Shown here: piece by piece, positions 43,857-54,576 of the stretch
Layout of the letters: each line of letters begins with the position of its first letter
How positions within the stretch are numbered: the stretch's first letter is position 1
Assembly (NCBI RefSeq): GCF_012396485.1
Contig: NZ_JAAXPO010000005.1
Span: forward strand, 108,779-172,778
DNA length: 64,000 nt
Source of the DNA: Leuconostoc holzapfelii
GTDB lineage: Bacteria > Bacillota > Bacilli > Lactobacillales > Lactobacillaceae
Direction: 5' to 3'
Translations under genes and position numbers: made by a program
The notes under the pieces: model-generated
What the model saw: the letters and a program-made list of their open reading frames with translations, nothing else
Database searches by the model: none
Told to the model about the DNA's origin: nothing

Positions 43857-45881
43857 ATGCAAAATATTTTTTTAGCGGTGAAAAAATGTCAACCGCAAGT
43901 ACAAATCAAAAACCCAGTCATGTTTGTCGTTTATGTTGGGGCCATCTTATTGACAGTCATTGATGTGTTGAACGCGATCATGGGCGTTAACCAGCAGGCG
44001 CTTGGTTATAATGTGGCGATTACGCTCATTTTATGGGCCACAGTGTTGTTTGCCAATTATGCTGATGCCGTGGCAGAAGGGCGTGGTCGTGCGCAAGCCG
44101 AAAGTCTGAAAAAGTCCCGCCATGCGGTGCTAGCACATCGGCTGGATAAAAGTGGGCAGGCTGTCGATGTTACCTCTGATGACCTGCAACCGGGCGATAT
44201 TGTCCAGGTAACGGCCGGTGAAGTGATCCCGATGGATGGGGAAGTCATTCTGGGCACAGCTGCGGTGGATGAAAGCGCCATTACGGGTGAATCGTCACCA
44301 GTGATTCGTGAAGCCGGTGGTGATCGGAGTTCGGTCACTGGTGGCACAACCGTTTTATCGGATAATTTACAAGTGAAGATTACAGCCCGGGCTGGGGAAT
44401 CCTTTCTTGACCAAATGATTCATATGATTGAAGGCGCAAAGCGTCAGAAAACGCCGAACGAAATTGCCTTACAAATTTTATTGGTGACATTGACGATTAT
44501 CTTTCTCATTGTCGTGGCCACTTTGTTACCCTTTAGCCAGTTTGCCAATAGCAAAGCAGCGGCCCAAACGATTACGATTGCTAATTTGGCAGCCTTGTTG
44601 GTGTGTCTGGCACCCACTACAATTGGCGCTTTGTTGTCAGCCATTGGTATTTCAGGGATGAGTCGTTTAAACCAAGAAAATGTCTTAGCAAAAAGTGGCC
44701 GTGCTATTGAGGCGGCTGGGGATGTGGATATTTTATTGTTGGATAAAACGGGCACGATTACCCTGGGAAATCGACAAGCTGTGGCTTTTAAACCGATTCA
44801 AGGTGTTTCAGCACATGACTTGGCCGAAGCTGCTCTGCTATCGTCAATGGCAGATGAGACCCCAGAGGGGCGTAGTGTGGTCAATTTGGCACGTGAGACC
44901 TCTCAGATGACAATTGATACAAAGCACTTGACGGATCCTGTATTTGTCCCATTTTCAGCGGCAACACGAATGAGTGGGGTCGATATCCAAACTGATCATT
45001 ATCGTAAGGGTGCCGCTGATTCAGTGCAGCACTATATCTTGTCATTAGGCGCAAGTTGGCCGGCTGAGGCGACCAGTTTTGCTGAAGAAATCGCCAAAAA
45101 TGGTGGGACACCCTTGGTTGTCACCAAAAATGCCACTGTCTTGGGGGTGATTGCGCTCAAAGATATTGTCAAGCCAGGTGTGCGCGATCAGTTTAATGCC
45201 TTACATGCCTTACGCAAGATGGGGATCAAATCCGTCATGATTACCGGTGATAATCCGTTAACAGCCGCCGCCATTGCGGCCGAGGCTGGCGTGGACGACT
45301 ATATCGCCCAAGCAGTGCCCGAGTCCAAATTAGCTGTGATCAAAAAGTATCAACAAGCCGGGCATTTGGTCGCTATGACTGGGGATGGCACCAATGATGC
45401 CCCTGCCTTGGCGCAAGCTGATGTTGCGGTGGCAATGAATACAGGGACAGTCGCCGCTAAAGAAGCGGGTAATATGATTGATTTGGATTCTAGTCCAACC
45501 AAACTGATTAAAATTGTGGCGGTGGGCAAGCAATTGCTGATGACGCGCGGCGCTCTAACCACTTTTAGTATTACCAATGACTTGGCTAAATATTTTGCCA
45601 TTTTACCGGCATTATTTGTCGGGCTTTACCCGCAATTGGCTGTGCTTAATTTCATGCACCTCACCAGTCCTAAAACAGCCATTTTAGCCGCATTGCTCTA
45701 CAATGCATTGATCATTATTGGCTTAATTCCCGTCGCATTGCGGGGTGTTCGCTATCGCGAATTAGGTGCGGAACAGTTATTGCGCCAAAACTTGTTGGTG
45801 TATGGCGTGGGTGGCATACTCTTGCCATTTGTTGTCATCAAAATATTCGACATGATCTTAACGATTATTGGCGTGAAATGA
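43857..45881 (+). CDS. kdpB: Potassium-transporting ATPase, P-type ATPase subunit
   Basis: P-type ATPase that powers KdpA. The 674-residue protein has the actuator motif [11 protein letters not shown], the phosphorylation motif [12 protein letters not shown] with the phosphoacceptor aspartate near residue 296, KGAADSV in the nucleotide domain, and [17 protein letters not shown]. The start is taken at 43857, the second of two adjacent ATG codons, because AAGGAG at 43845-43850 is better spaced to it. Eight bases separate it from kdpC. Confidence 0.95.
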   Translation: MQNIFLAVKKCQPQVQIKNPVMFVVYVGAILLTVIDVLNAIMGVNQQALGYNVAITLILWATVLFANYADAVAEGRGRAQAESLKKSRHAVLAHRLDKSGQAVDVTSDDLQPGDIVQVTAGEVIPMDGEVILGTAAVDESAITGESSPVIREAGGDRSSVTGGTTVLSDNLQVKITARAGESFLDQMIHMIEGAKRQKTPNEIALQILLVTLTIIFLIVVATLLPFSQFANSKAAAQTITIANLAALLVCLAPTTIGALLSAIGISGMSRLNQENVLAKSGRAIEAAGDVDILLLDKTGTITLGNRQAVAFKPIQGVSAHDLAEAALLSSMADETPEGRSVVNLARETSQMTIDTKHLTDPVFVPFSAATRMSGVDIQTDHYRKGAADSVQHYILSLGASWPAEATSFAEEIAKNGGTPLVVTKNATVLGVIALKDIVKPGVRDQFNALHALRKMGIKSVMITGDNPLTAAAIAAEAGVDDYIAQAVPESKLAVIKKYQQAGHLVAMTGDGTNDAPALAQADVAVAMNTGTVAAKEAGNMIDLDSSPTKLIKIVAVGKQLLMTRGALTTFSITNDLAKYFAILPALFVGLYPQLAVLNFMHLTSPKTAILAALLYNALIIIGLIPVALRGVRYRELGAEQLLRQNLLVYGVGGILLPFVVIKIFDMILTIIGVK

Positions 45882-45889
45882 GGTAAAAT

Positions 45890-46373
45890 ATGTTTAAGAT
45901 AATATGTAGGCAAGCGGGTAGTTTAATGTTTTTGCTGACGGTGTGTGTCGTGATGTATACTGGGATAACGACTGTGCTGGCACAAGTTTTCATGCCGACT
46001 CAAGCCAACGGGCAACTCATCATGAAAAACCACCGGATTGTGGGTTCAGCACTAGTTGGCCAAACAACGACAAATCCTGCTTTCTTCATTGGGCGTCCGA
46101 CCGTTGTGTCGAATCTTTCCGCCGTCAGCGCGGCGGAAAAACAGGCGATTGGCAAACGTGTCACCTGGTGGAACGGATCCTTATATTAGTCTGGCGGGCG
46201 CAAATTATCAGCGGCAGCGGGTTGCCCGGGTTAACCATTTATCGGTGGCAACTGTCAACAAGCTGATTGCAGCACAAACAACGCCGCCTGCGGCCAATTT
46301 ATTTGGGGAACCGGCAGTGAACGTTGTCACTTTAAACGTTGCCCTCCAACGATTGGTCGCGCAAACAAAATAA
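45890..46373 (+). pseudogene. kdpC: KdpC, frameshifted and internally shortened
   Basis: The first frame begins as a normal KdpC (one N-terminal helix, NHRIVGSALVGQ, FFIGRPTVVSNLSAVS) but ends at 46189 after ...GKRVTWWNGSLY. The conserved second half (DPYISLAGANYQRQRVAR, LFGEPAVNVVTLNVALQ) continues in the +1 frame from about 46167 to 46373. The block between, which in KdpC proteins includes a DLVTASGSG-type motif, is mostly missing. A single deletion of a length not divisible by three at about 46159-46169 would explain both. KdpC is needed for KdpFABC assembly, so the pump is probably impaired unless this is a sequence error. Confidence 0.85.
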
Positions 46374-46385
46374 ATTGAGGAAACT

Positions 46386-48968
46386 ATGGTCAAAAGTTCT
46401 GAGGCATGGCTACAAGACATTGTGGCACAACGACGTGGGCGTCTAAAAATATTTCTTGGCTATGCCGCAGGTGTTGGGAAAACATACCGGATGCTAGAGG
46501 AGGCACAGACGCGTTTAGCGGCTGGGGATGACGTGGTGATTGGCCATATTGAATCACATGGTCGCGCGGCAACGGCAGCGCTTATTTCAGGCTTTGAGCA
46601 AATACCTGAAAAACTGCCGGTGGGTCAACCCGCGCTGTTAGGCGAGTTAAATGTGCCGGCCGTGATCAAAAGACGGCCAGATGTGGTGTTGGTGGATGAA
46701 TTAGCACACACCAATGCGGCGTCTTGGAACCAAAAGCGCTACCAAGATATTGAAGAAATTTTGACGTCTGGCATCAGTGTGTATACCACAATCAATGTCC
46801 AACACATCGAAAGCCTCCATGACCTCGTGGCACAAATCACGGGCGTTGATGTCCAAGAGACGGTGCCAGATGCCTGGCTGCATCAAGCCGATGACATTGA
46901 ATTAATCGACATTGACCCCAAAGTCCTTTTGAACCGCTTAACGGCGGGTCTGATTTATCCAACAGACAAAGTTGCCCGCGCACAAGACCACTTCTTTCAG
47001 TTACAGAAATTAACTCAGTTACGTGAAATTGCCTTGCAGCAAAGCACGCAACAATTGAGCGAACAAAACGCACAACAAGGCCAACAAATCCGGCATTTTT
47101 TAGTGGCGATTAGTCCAGCCCCAAGTTCTGAAAATGCCATTCGGTGGGCTTATCGGCAAGCCAGTGCTTTTGATGCCCCTTGGACGGTGGTCCATGTTCA
47201 GAAGTCAGGTAAAAATCTGGCACCGACGGTACAACGCCATATTAATTTGGCAAAAAAATTAGGGGCCAAAACCGTGATTTTACAGGGTGACCACGTGGTG
47301 GCAACCCTGATTGCTTATATTAGAGAAACCCAAGTCGCTAATTTGATTATTGGTAAACACGTGACGCGTGCGTGGTATCAATTTGGCCGCGCAGATATCG
47401 AAGATCAAATCCTTGCAGCACTCCCGGCACTAGATATTCAAATTATTCCAAACCGTTCGCAAGTTTCGCCGATACACCGGCTACTTGGTTGGCCAAAAAA
47501 ATTAACTTTGTCCGTGCAACGGCGCGATGTCTGGTTTGCGGTGGGGATGATTGTGGCGGTGACCTTAATTAACGGGGGCATGACCTATGTGACAAGCGAC
47601 AATGCGCTTAAAATCATGTTTTATTTTGTAGGGATTATCTTTGTCTCTCGCTTTACTCAGGGCTATTTTCTCGGGTTAGCTACCACAGCGGTGAGCGTAC
47701 TGCTCTTTGATTTATTGTTTGTCCGTCCATTTTATTCGTTACAGTTTTATCAAAATGGGTATGGCATCATCTTTTTAGCCATGTTTGTGTCGGCAACCTT
47801 AATTAGTAGTTTGACGTCCAAAGTGACCGCGCAAATGGCTGTTTCGGTATCGGCGGCAACGCAAAACCAGGTCTTATCGGACTTGAGCTTACAGTTATTG
47901 ACAGATGATCAACCAGAAGCTTTAAGTACCTTGACGCAACAGGCCATTGTAAATTATTTCAAAAGATCGGTGGCCATATATTTCCAACGGCAAAAATTCG
48001 TTGGTCAAATGCCCAACCAAGATGCCGATGGTCCCGAGGTCATTCAGTGGGTCTGGCATCACGGGTTGCCGGCTGGTGCTGGGACGGAGACTTTAGCTGG
48101 GAAAAAAGCATTTTATCTGCCAATTGGTTATCCAGGTCACACGTTAGGCATTTTGGTTGGTGATGGCGACGCCTTTACGTTGGCTGATCGCCTCGCACTT
48201 GAACGCTTTCTGACGCCGTTATCAGCGGCATTAAAAACGTTCTATTTACGGCAAGAAGCGCAAAGACATGCGTTAGAAAAACTTGATGCCCGCTTAAAAA
48301 GTGATTTGCTTCAGTCGGTGTCACATGATTTGCGCACACCGTTGACGGGGATTTTGGCCAGTACAGAATTGTTGCGCCAGGATCAAACGCAATCGTTGTC
48401 GAATCAGCGCTTACTCACCAATATTAACCACGAGACCAACTGGCTCATCCAAATGATTGAAAATATTTTAACCGTGACCCGACTACAACAGGGGACGATT
48501 GTGTTTGAAACGACCCCAGAACTCGTAGAAGATTTGATCTTGTCAGCCATTGAAAAATTTAAATGGTTGCATAGTCAGATCAAAATTGATTTGACGCTAC
48601 CGGATGCGGTCATTTGGGTACAGGCCGAACGGCATATTTTCCAGCAAATGCTGATTAATATTTTTGATAATGCTGTGAAGTATGGCGGCAATGCTGTACA
48701 GATTCAAATTGCTGTCACGGTGGCCCAGGGGCAAGCCATCATCACCATTCAAAATTCTGGCCAGCCGTTCACAGCGGCGCAATTGGCCAAAATTAATCAC
48801 CAAACCCGCCCCAACATGCAATCCGGCGATCAGCAACGCGGCCTTGGGATTGGCTTATTCTTATGCCAGACCATTGCCAAATTGCACCATGGGCGGTTGG
48901 TGGCCCAAAATTGGCAAGGAGGCGCTGAGATGCAACTCAGCATCCCAGCAGACAAGACAACAGCATGA
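46386..48968 (+). CDS. kdpD: Sensor histidine kinase KdpD
   Basis: An 860-residue membrane kinase that senses potassium limitation. It has the full KdpD order: an N-terminal KdpD ATP-binding domain with Walker A GYAAGVGKT at residues 25-33 and VLVDELAHTNA, a universal-stress-like domain (~235-360), four closely spaced membrane helices (~380-490), a GAF-like region, then the kinase core with H-box SVSHDLRTPLTG (His647), N-box NIFDNAVKYG and GLGIGLFLCQ. The start follows TTGAGGAAAC-type ribosome site 12 bases after kdpC. It is intact, unlike kdpC. Confidence 0.95.
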   Translation: MVKSSEAWLQDIVAQRRGRLKIFLGYAAGVGKTYRMLEEAQTRLAAGDDVVIGHIESHGRAATAALISGFEQIPEKLPVGQPALLGELNVPAVIKRRPDVVLVDELAHTNAASWNQKRYQDIEEILTSGISVYTTINVQHIESLHDLVAQITGVDVQETVPDAWLHQADDIELIDIDPKVLLNRLTAGLIYPTDKVARAQDHFFQLQKLTQLREIALQQSTQQLSEQNAQQGQQIRHFLVAISPAPSSENAIRWAYRQASAFDAPWTVVHVQKSGKNLAPTVQRHINLAKKLGAKTVILQGDHVVATLIAYIRETQVANLIIGKHVTRAWYQFGRADIEDQILAALPALDIQIIPNRSQVSPIHRLLGWPKKLTLSVQRRDVWFAVGMIVAVTLINGGMTYVTSDNALKIMFYFVGIIFVSRFTQGYFLGLATTAVSVLLFDLLFVRPFYSLQFYQNGYGIIFLAMFVSATLISSLTSKVTAQMAVSVSAATQNQVLSDLSLQLLTDDQPEALSTLTQQAIVNYFKRSVAIYFQRQKFVGQMPNQDADGPEVIQWVWHHGLPAGAGTETLAGKKAFYLPIGYPGHTLGILVGDGDAFTLADRLALERFLTPLSAALKTFYLRQEAQRHALEKLDARLKSDLLQSVSHDLRTPLTGILASTELLRQDQTQSLSNQRLLTNINHETNWLIQMIENILTVTRLQQGTIVFETTPELVEDLILSAIEKFKWLHSQIKIDLTLPDAVIWVQAERHIFQQMLINIFDNAVKYGGNAVQIQIAVTVAQGQAIITIQNSGQPFTAAQLAKINHQTRPNMQSGDQQRGLGIGLFLCQTIAKLHHGRLVAQNWQGGAEMQLSIPADKTTA

Positions 48969-49681
48969 TTAAAAAACAACTCTTAGTGGTTGAAGATGAC
49001 CCAACCATTCAACGGGTCGTCAAACAAACATTAGTGACTGCGGGCTTTACCGTGACCCAAGCTTTCAATGCCCGCGAGACCCAAAGCCAATTAATGGCTA
49101 CGTTGCCTGATTTATTGGTGTTGGATTTGGGTTTGCCTGATGAAGACGGTGTGGCGTTGCTCAAAAAAATTCGCTTAGCGAATCACGTGCCCGTGCTCGT
49201 CTTGACTGCACGCGACCAAACGCAAGACAAACTCAAGCTGTTTGAAATTGGTGTGGACGACTATGTGACCAAACCTTTTGAGCCACTCGAACTCGTTGCC
49301 CGCGTCCGCGCTATTTTATCGCGTACTTATGACACCACTGGCGTGGGTAAAGGACAACTACATTGTGGTGAGCTCACCGTTGACCTCGATGCCAAAACGG
49401 TGACGAAAGCTGGAGAGGGATTGCATTTGTCACAAAAGGAATATGCCCTCTTAAGTCTATTCGTCCAACACCCACAAAAAGTCTTAACTTATGATGTCTT
49501 ATTGCGTAACATTTGGGGCACGCACCTGCTTCAAGGACAAAGTGATACCTTACGGGTGACGATGGCGCATTTAAGACGGAAAATTGGGACCAATGCCGGG
49601 CAGCAATACATCGGGACCGATGTTGGGGTTGGGTACCGCTGGTTAGCACCGGTTGAACAGGCACAATATTTTAAGCAGTAG
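48965..49681 (+). CDS. kdpE: Response regulator KdpE
   Basis: OmpR/PhoB-type regulator phosphorylated by KdpD and activating kdp transcription. In the 238-residue protein the receiver has the acidic pocket VVEDDPTIQ, phosphoacceptor Asp54 in LVLDLGLPDEDGV and lysine in DDYVTKPFEPLEL; the C-terminal winged helix contains LSQKEYALLSLFVQHPQKVLT and GVGYRW. Coupled to kdpD by an ATGA overlap. A terminator closes the operon. Confidence 0.95.
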   Translation: MIKKQLLVVEDDPTIQRVVKQTLVTAGFTVTQAFNARETQSQLMATLPDLLVLDLGLPDEDGVALLKKIRLANHVPVLVLTARDQTQDKLKLFEIGVDDYVTKPFEPLELVARVRAILSRTYDTTGVGKGQLHCGELTVDLDAKTVTKAGEGLHLSQKEYALLSLFVQHPQKVLTYDVLLRNIWGTHLLQGQSDTLRVTMAHLRRKIGTNAGQQYIGTDVGVGYRWLAPVEQAQYFKQ

Positions 49682-49703
49682 GTTGTCAATCTACTGTTTT
49701 TTT
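49676..49703 (+). terminator. Terminator of the kdp operon
   Basis: CAGTAG (49676-49681) pairs with CTACTG (49691-49696), with inner TTG/CAA pairing, followed by seven T residues. The stem includes the kdpE stop codon. Confidence 0.85.
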
Positions 49704-49788
49704 ATGCCATTTTAGGGGCAAAGTTTGAATTTCCTGAGGATTTTAAGTGGCGGCTAAGTGCATCATGTTCAAGCAAATATCTCGACTT

Positions 49789-49818
49789 TTGCTGGTATAT
49801 CCAGAGTTATGTTATAAT
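49789..49818 (+). promoter_or_regulatory. Promoter of the rml operon
   Basis: TATAAT at 49813-49818 is preceded by TGT, an extended -10, with TTGCTG at 49789-49794 (18-base spacer). The ~75-base leader contains a small inverted repeat (GAGAC 49846-49850 with GTCTC 49860-49864) and no T-run; AGAAGGAG precedes rmlA. Confidence 0.75.
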
Positions 49819-49899
49819 TAGAAAGTATGTGTGAACCAATAAAATGAGACTAGTTCTTCGTCTCGTAAAAAATATGCATAAAATAGAAGGAGACCCATC

Positions 49900-50784
49900 A
49901 TGAAAGGCATTATCCTCGCCGGCGGTTCCGGCACACGACTTTATCCCATTACCAAGGCGACTAGTAAGCAATTGGTGCCCATTTATGACAAGCCAATGAT
50001 TTATTATCCCTTGTCAGTGTTGATGTTGGCCGGCATTCAAGAAATCCTGTTAATTTCGACACCAGAGTATGTGGGACAATTCGAGTCTTTGTTTGGCGAT
50101 GGCCATGAATTAGGTTTAAGCATCACATATGCCATTCAAGAAGAACCGCGTGGGTTGGCAGATGCCTTTATTGTCGGTGCTGATTTTATTGGTGATGACA
50201 CGGTGGCGTTGGTCTTAGGCGACAACATCTTCTACGGGGCTGGCTTGTCTGAAAAGCTCCAAGAAGCGGCGCAAAAGACCACTGGGGCGACGGTGTTTGG
50301 GTATCAAGTTCATGATCCTGAACGCTTTGGTGTGGTGGAATTTGATGAAGACGGCAAGGCTTTGTCAATTGTTGAAAAGCCAGAACATCCGAAGTCAAAT
50401 TATGCCGTGACGGGGTTGTATTTCTATGACAATGATGTCGTGGAAATTGCTGCCAATGTGCAACCTTCAGCCCGTGGGGAGATTGAGATTTCAGATATTA
50501 ACCAAGCTTATCTTGACCGCGGCGACTTAGATGTCCAAGTGATGGGTCGCGGTTTTGCTTGGTTGGATACGGGGACACATGATTCCTTGCTCGAAGCGTC
50601 ATCATTTATTGCAACAATTCAAAAGCAACAAAACCTCAAAGTCGCTTCACTAGAAGAGATTGCCTATCGGATGGGCTACATTGACCTTGCGCAATTAGAA
50701 ACATTAGCCCAACCTTTGAAGAAAAATGATTATGGGCAATATTTGTTACGTTTGGCAGCTGCTGAGCAGGCACGCTTAAAGTAA
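49900..50784 (+). CDS. rmlA: Glucose-1-phosphate thymidylyltransferase
   Basis: Makes dTDP-glucose from glucose 1-phosphate and dTTP, the first step to dTDP-L-rhamnose. The 294-residue protein starts [18 protein letters not shown], the nucleotide-binding signature, then [34 protein letters not shown] and [17 protein letters not shown]. Length is typical. First gene of rmlACBD; ten bases separate it from rmlC. Confidence 0.96.
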   Translation: MKGIILAGGSGTRLYPITKATSKQLVPIYDKPMIYYPLSVLMLAGIQEILLISTPEYVGQFESLFGDGHELGLSITYAIQEEPRGLADAFIVGADFIGDDTVALVLGDNIFYGAGLSEKLQEAAQKTTGATVFGYQVHDPERFGVVEFDEDGKALSIVEKPEHPKSNYAVTGLYFYDNDVVEIAANVQPSARGEIEISDINQAYLDRGDLDVQVMGRGFAWLDTGTHDSLLEASSFIATIQKQQNLKVASLEEIAYRMGYIDLAQLETLAQPLKKNDYGQYLLRLAAAEQARLK

Positions 50785-50794
50785 AGGAAATAAC

Positions 50795-51388
50795 ATGACA
50801 GCAGAATTTTTTGAAAAGCCCTTAGCAGCACGCCAAATTGAAGCCATTCCTGGCATGCTAGAATTTGATTTGCCAGTTCATGGCGATAATCGTGGCTGGT
50901 TCAAGGAAAACTTCCAAAAAGAAAAGATGGTACCACTTGGTTTTCCTGAAACTTTCTTTGCCGAAGGTAAGTTGCAAAATAACGTGTCGTTTTCTCGTCA
51001 AGGCGTTTTGCGTGGCTTACACGCCGAACCTTGGGATAAGTATATTTCGGTGGCGGACGGCGGTCAAGTCTTAGGCGCATGGGTTGATTTGCGTGCTGGG
51101 GATTCATTTGGTCACGTGTACCAAACCGTTATTGATGCCAGCAAGGGCATCTTTGTGCCACGTGGTGTGGCTAACGGTTTCCAAGTCTTGAGTGACACAG
51201 TGTCTTACTCATACTTGGTGAACGATTACTGGGCCTTAGAATTGAAGCCAAAGTATGCTTTTGTGAACTATGCTGACCCAACCTTGGGGATTGAATGGGC
51301 GGACGTTGCCAATGCCGAAGTGAGTGAAGCCGACAAAAACCATCCACTACTTAAAGATGTGGTGGCGTTGCAACCGGAACAACTATAA
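50795..51388 (+). CDS. rmlC: dTDP-4-dehydrorhamnose 3,5-epimerase
   Basis: Cupin-fold epimerase, third step to dTDP-L-rhamnose. The 197-residue protein has DNRGWFKENF, GVLRGLHAEPWDKY with the catalytic histidine, and FVPRGVANGFQVLSD. It follows rmlA by ten bases and precedes rmlB; the rmlB ribosome site starts at its stop. Confidence 0.94.
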   Translation: MTAEFFEKPLAARQIEAIPGMLEFDLPVHGDNRGWFKENFQKEKMVPLGFPETFFAEGKLQNNVSFSRQGVLRGLHAEPWDKYISVADGGQVLGAWVDLRAGDSFGHVYQTVIDASKGIFVPRGVANGFQVLSDTVSYSYLVNDYWALELKPKYAFVNYADPTLGIEWADVANAEVSEADKNHPLLKDVVALQPEQL

Positions 51389-52438
<1,050 letters not shown>

Positions 52439-52449
52439 GTGAGGGTGCC

Positions 52450-53298
52450 ATGACATTTCTAATTACTGGTGCCAATGGGCAACTGGGACAAGAACTACAA
52501 AAACTATTGACGGAACGTGGCTTAGCGTTTACGGCGTTGTCCTCACAGCAACTTGACATTACTGACCGTGCGGCAGTTTTTGCCGCTTTTGACAAAGTGC
52601 ACCCAACCGTTGTTTTTCATGCAGCAGCTTACACCAAAGTTGACCTTGCCGAAGACGAAGGCCGTGAGACCAATTGGCAAGTGAACGTTAATGGTACGAA
52701 GAATGTGGCTGATGCAGCTAAGGCACACCAAGCCAAGCTGGTGGCGGTGTCAACCGATTATGTATTTGATGGCACTAACGTGGCAGATTATCTGGAAAGT
52801 GATCCAGTGAACCCAAAAAATGCCTATGGTCGCGCTAAGCTGGCCGGTGAGTTAGCTGTCATTGAAAGTGGCGCATCAGCCTATATCGTGCGCACAAGTT
52901 GGGTCTTTGGTGAATTTGGCAATAACTTTGTGTATACAATGCAACGCCTGGCCAAAGCACATCCGAAATTAACGGTGGTCAATGATCAGTTAGGTCGTCC
53001 TACTTGGACGCGAACATTGGCGGCGTTCATGTTGCACCTGATTGAGGTTGAGGCCAGTTATGGGACGTATCATTTATCAAATGATGATACAGCCACGTGG
53101 TATGACTTTGCCCGTGAAATTTTAAAAGGGGAACCAGTGATTGTTGAACCGGTGACCAGTGCAGAATTTCCGCAAAAGGCCTATCGTCCAAAGCATTCAG
53201 TGATGAGCTTGGCAAAGGCTAAAGCAACGGGCTTTGATATTCCAAGCTGGCGTGAAGCACTCGCGCAGTTTTTAGTCAACCAACAGATGGAAGATTAA
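52450..53298 (+). CDS. rmlD: dTDP-4-dehydrorhamnose reductase
   Basis: Last step to dTDP-L-rhamnose. The 282-residue SDR protein has ITGANGQLGQEL, AAAYTKVDLAEDE, VSTDYVFDGT and NAYGRAKLAGELAV (catalytic YxxxK). It completes the rmlACBD set. The next gene begins 46 bases later with no terminator visible, so the operon may continue into the glycosyltransferase genes. Confidence 0.95.
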   Translation: MTFLITGANGQLGQELQKLLTERGLAFTALSSQQLDITDRAAVFAAFDKVHPTVVFHAAAYTKVDLAEDEGRETNWQVNVNGTKNVADAAKAHQAKLVAVSTDYVFDGTNVADYLESDPVNPKNAYGRAKLAGELAVIESGASAYIVRTSWVFGEFGNNFVYTMQRLAKAHPKLTVVNDQLGRPTWTRTLAAFMLHLIEVEASYGTYHLSNDDTATWYDFAREILKGEPVIVEPVTSAEFPQKAYRPKHSVMSLAKAKATGFDIPSWREALAQFLVNQQMED

Positions 53299-53344
53299 CC
53301 TCTTGTCACTGTTGAAATTTCCGTCACGAAAGGATTTCTCTAAT

Positions 53345-53755
53345 ATGCTAGAAAACATAAAAAAAATAATCATGGATGAAAAATTCAGATTCTTGATGGT
53401 TGGCGGATTCAACACTTTTTTTGGATTTTTAATTTTTTCTGGTTTGACTTTATCATTAAAAACAGTGCCTCATGGTTATATGATTGGACTAATTGTTTCG
53501 CAAATTACTTCAAATTTTGTGGCATTTTATCTTCATCGAAAAGTTACTTTTCGTGTTAAGGGACAATTTGTTAAAGATCTTGTCCGTTTTACGATGATTA
53601 ATGCAGTAAGTTATGCTATTAATTTGGTTGCATTGCCGCTATTGGTTAATGTTGGACATATTGATCCAATTAGTGGTCAATTCTTAATCTTAATTGTCAC
53701 AACGATCATTAGTTTTGTGGGACATAAATTTTTTTCATTTAGGAGAGCAAAATAA
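53345..53755 (+). CDS. GtrA/GtcA-family membrane protein
   Basis: A 136-residue protein with four membrane helices: FLMVGGFNTFFGFLIFSGL, a second helix near SQITSNFVAFYLHRKVTF, and two more towards the C-terminus (FVGHKFFSFR at the end), matching GtrA/GtcA. Such proteins are thought to flip undecaprenyl-phosphate-linked sugars. GAAAGGA at 53328-53334 decides the start at 53345. AT-richer than rmlACBD. It shares one base with the next gene (TAATG). Confidence 0.88.
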   Translation: MLENIKKIIMDEKFRFLMVGGFNTFFGFLIFSGLTLSLKTVPHGYMIGLIVSQITSNFVAFYLHRKVTFRVKGQFVKDLVRFTMINAVSYAINLVALPLLVNVGHIDPISGQFLILIVTTIISFVGHKFFSFRRAK

Positions 53756-54576
53756 TGTTAGATATTTCGATTGTAATACCTGCTTATAAAGCCCGACCAT
53801 TTATTGAAGAAACGGTTCACTCGATTTTGAACCAAAAAGGGGTTAAGATTGATTTGTCTGTTGCGATTCAAGGACCAGATGATGGTACACGTGAATTGCT
53901 TGAAAAAATTGCCAAAAAAGACCCACGTTTAAAAATTTATACTGGACCAGTTGGTGCAGCAAAAGAGAATTGGCAATTTATTTCAAAGCAAGCAACGGGA
54001 CGGTATATCAAATTGGTCCCACAAGATGATGTTTTGTTACCTGGAATTTTGCAACGTCAGTTTGAATTACTAGAATCAAACCCTAATGCTGTGTTAACTG
54101 CAAGTTTGCGTGAAATTATTGATGACCATAATCAAGTTATTAAAAAAAGTTGGGGTTTATATGGCTTGAATAGACCAATGCCTGGAGAAATGGTCATTCG
54201 GCGAGTAGTTGGACTGGGTCTGAACGCATTAGGCGAACCAGGTGGGGTTCTCATGAAACGCGACGTATTTGAACGAGCCGGTGGGTGGGATTTTAGTCAT
54301 CCGTATGTTGTGGATTTGGAAACTTATTTAAACGTTTTGGCATCAGGTGAGTTCGTACCAGATAGAGTTGTGGGGGTAAAATTCAGAGTGAGTTCAGGTC
54401 AGTGGACAGCAGAATTACAAGATGTTCAAAGCCAACATGTTATTAGGATGAATCAAACAATGCACCAAAAATATCCTAATATCGTCACAACTTGGGTGTT
54501 GTGGCGAGGAAATTTGATGGCAAAGGCGATGCAATCTATGCGCTTTTTGATATACAAAGTAAGAGGAATGAAGTAA
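53755..54576 (+). CDS. Family 2 glycosyltransferase
   Basis: A 273-residue GT-A fold glycosyltransferase: DISIVIPAYKARPFIEETVHSIL (nucleotide-binding start), a DDGT-type motif at IQGPDDGTREL, and LVPQDDVLLPG (acidic metal-binding motif). No membrane helices, so it acts at the cytoplasmic face. Given its place between the rhamnose genes and the glycosylation module, it may be a rhamnosyltransferase; the donor is not shown by the sequence. Confidence 0.85.
   Translation: MLDISIVIPAYKARPFIEETVHSILNQKGVKIDLSVAIQGPDDGTRELLEKIAKKDPRLKIYTGPVGAAKENWQFISKQATGRYIKLVPQDDVLLPGILQRQFELLESNPNAVLTASLREIIDDHNQVIKKSWGLYGLNRPMPGEMVIRRVVGLGLNALGEPGGVLMKRDVFERAGGWDFSHPYVVDLETYLNVLASGEFVPDRVVGVKFRVSSGQWTAELQDVQSQHVIRMNQTMHQKYPNIVTTWVLWRGNLMAKAMQSMRFLIYKVRGMK

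Noticed and set aside
45890..46373. Programmed frameshift in kdpC
   Set aside because: No slippery sequence is apparent near 46159-46169, and a conserved internal segment is missing, which programmed shifting would not explain.
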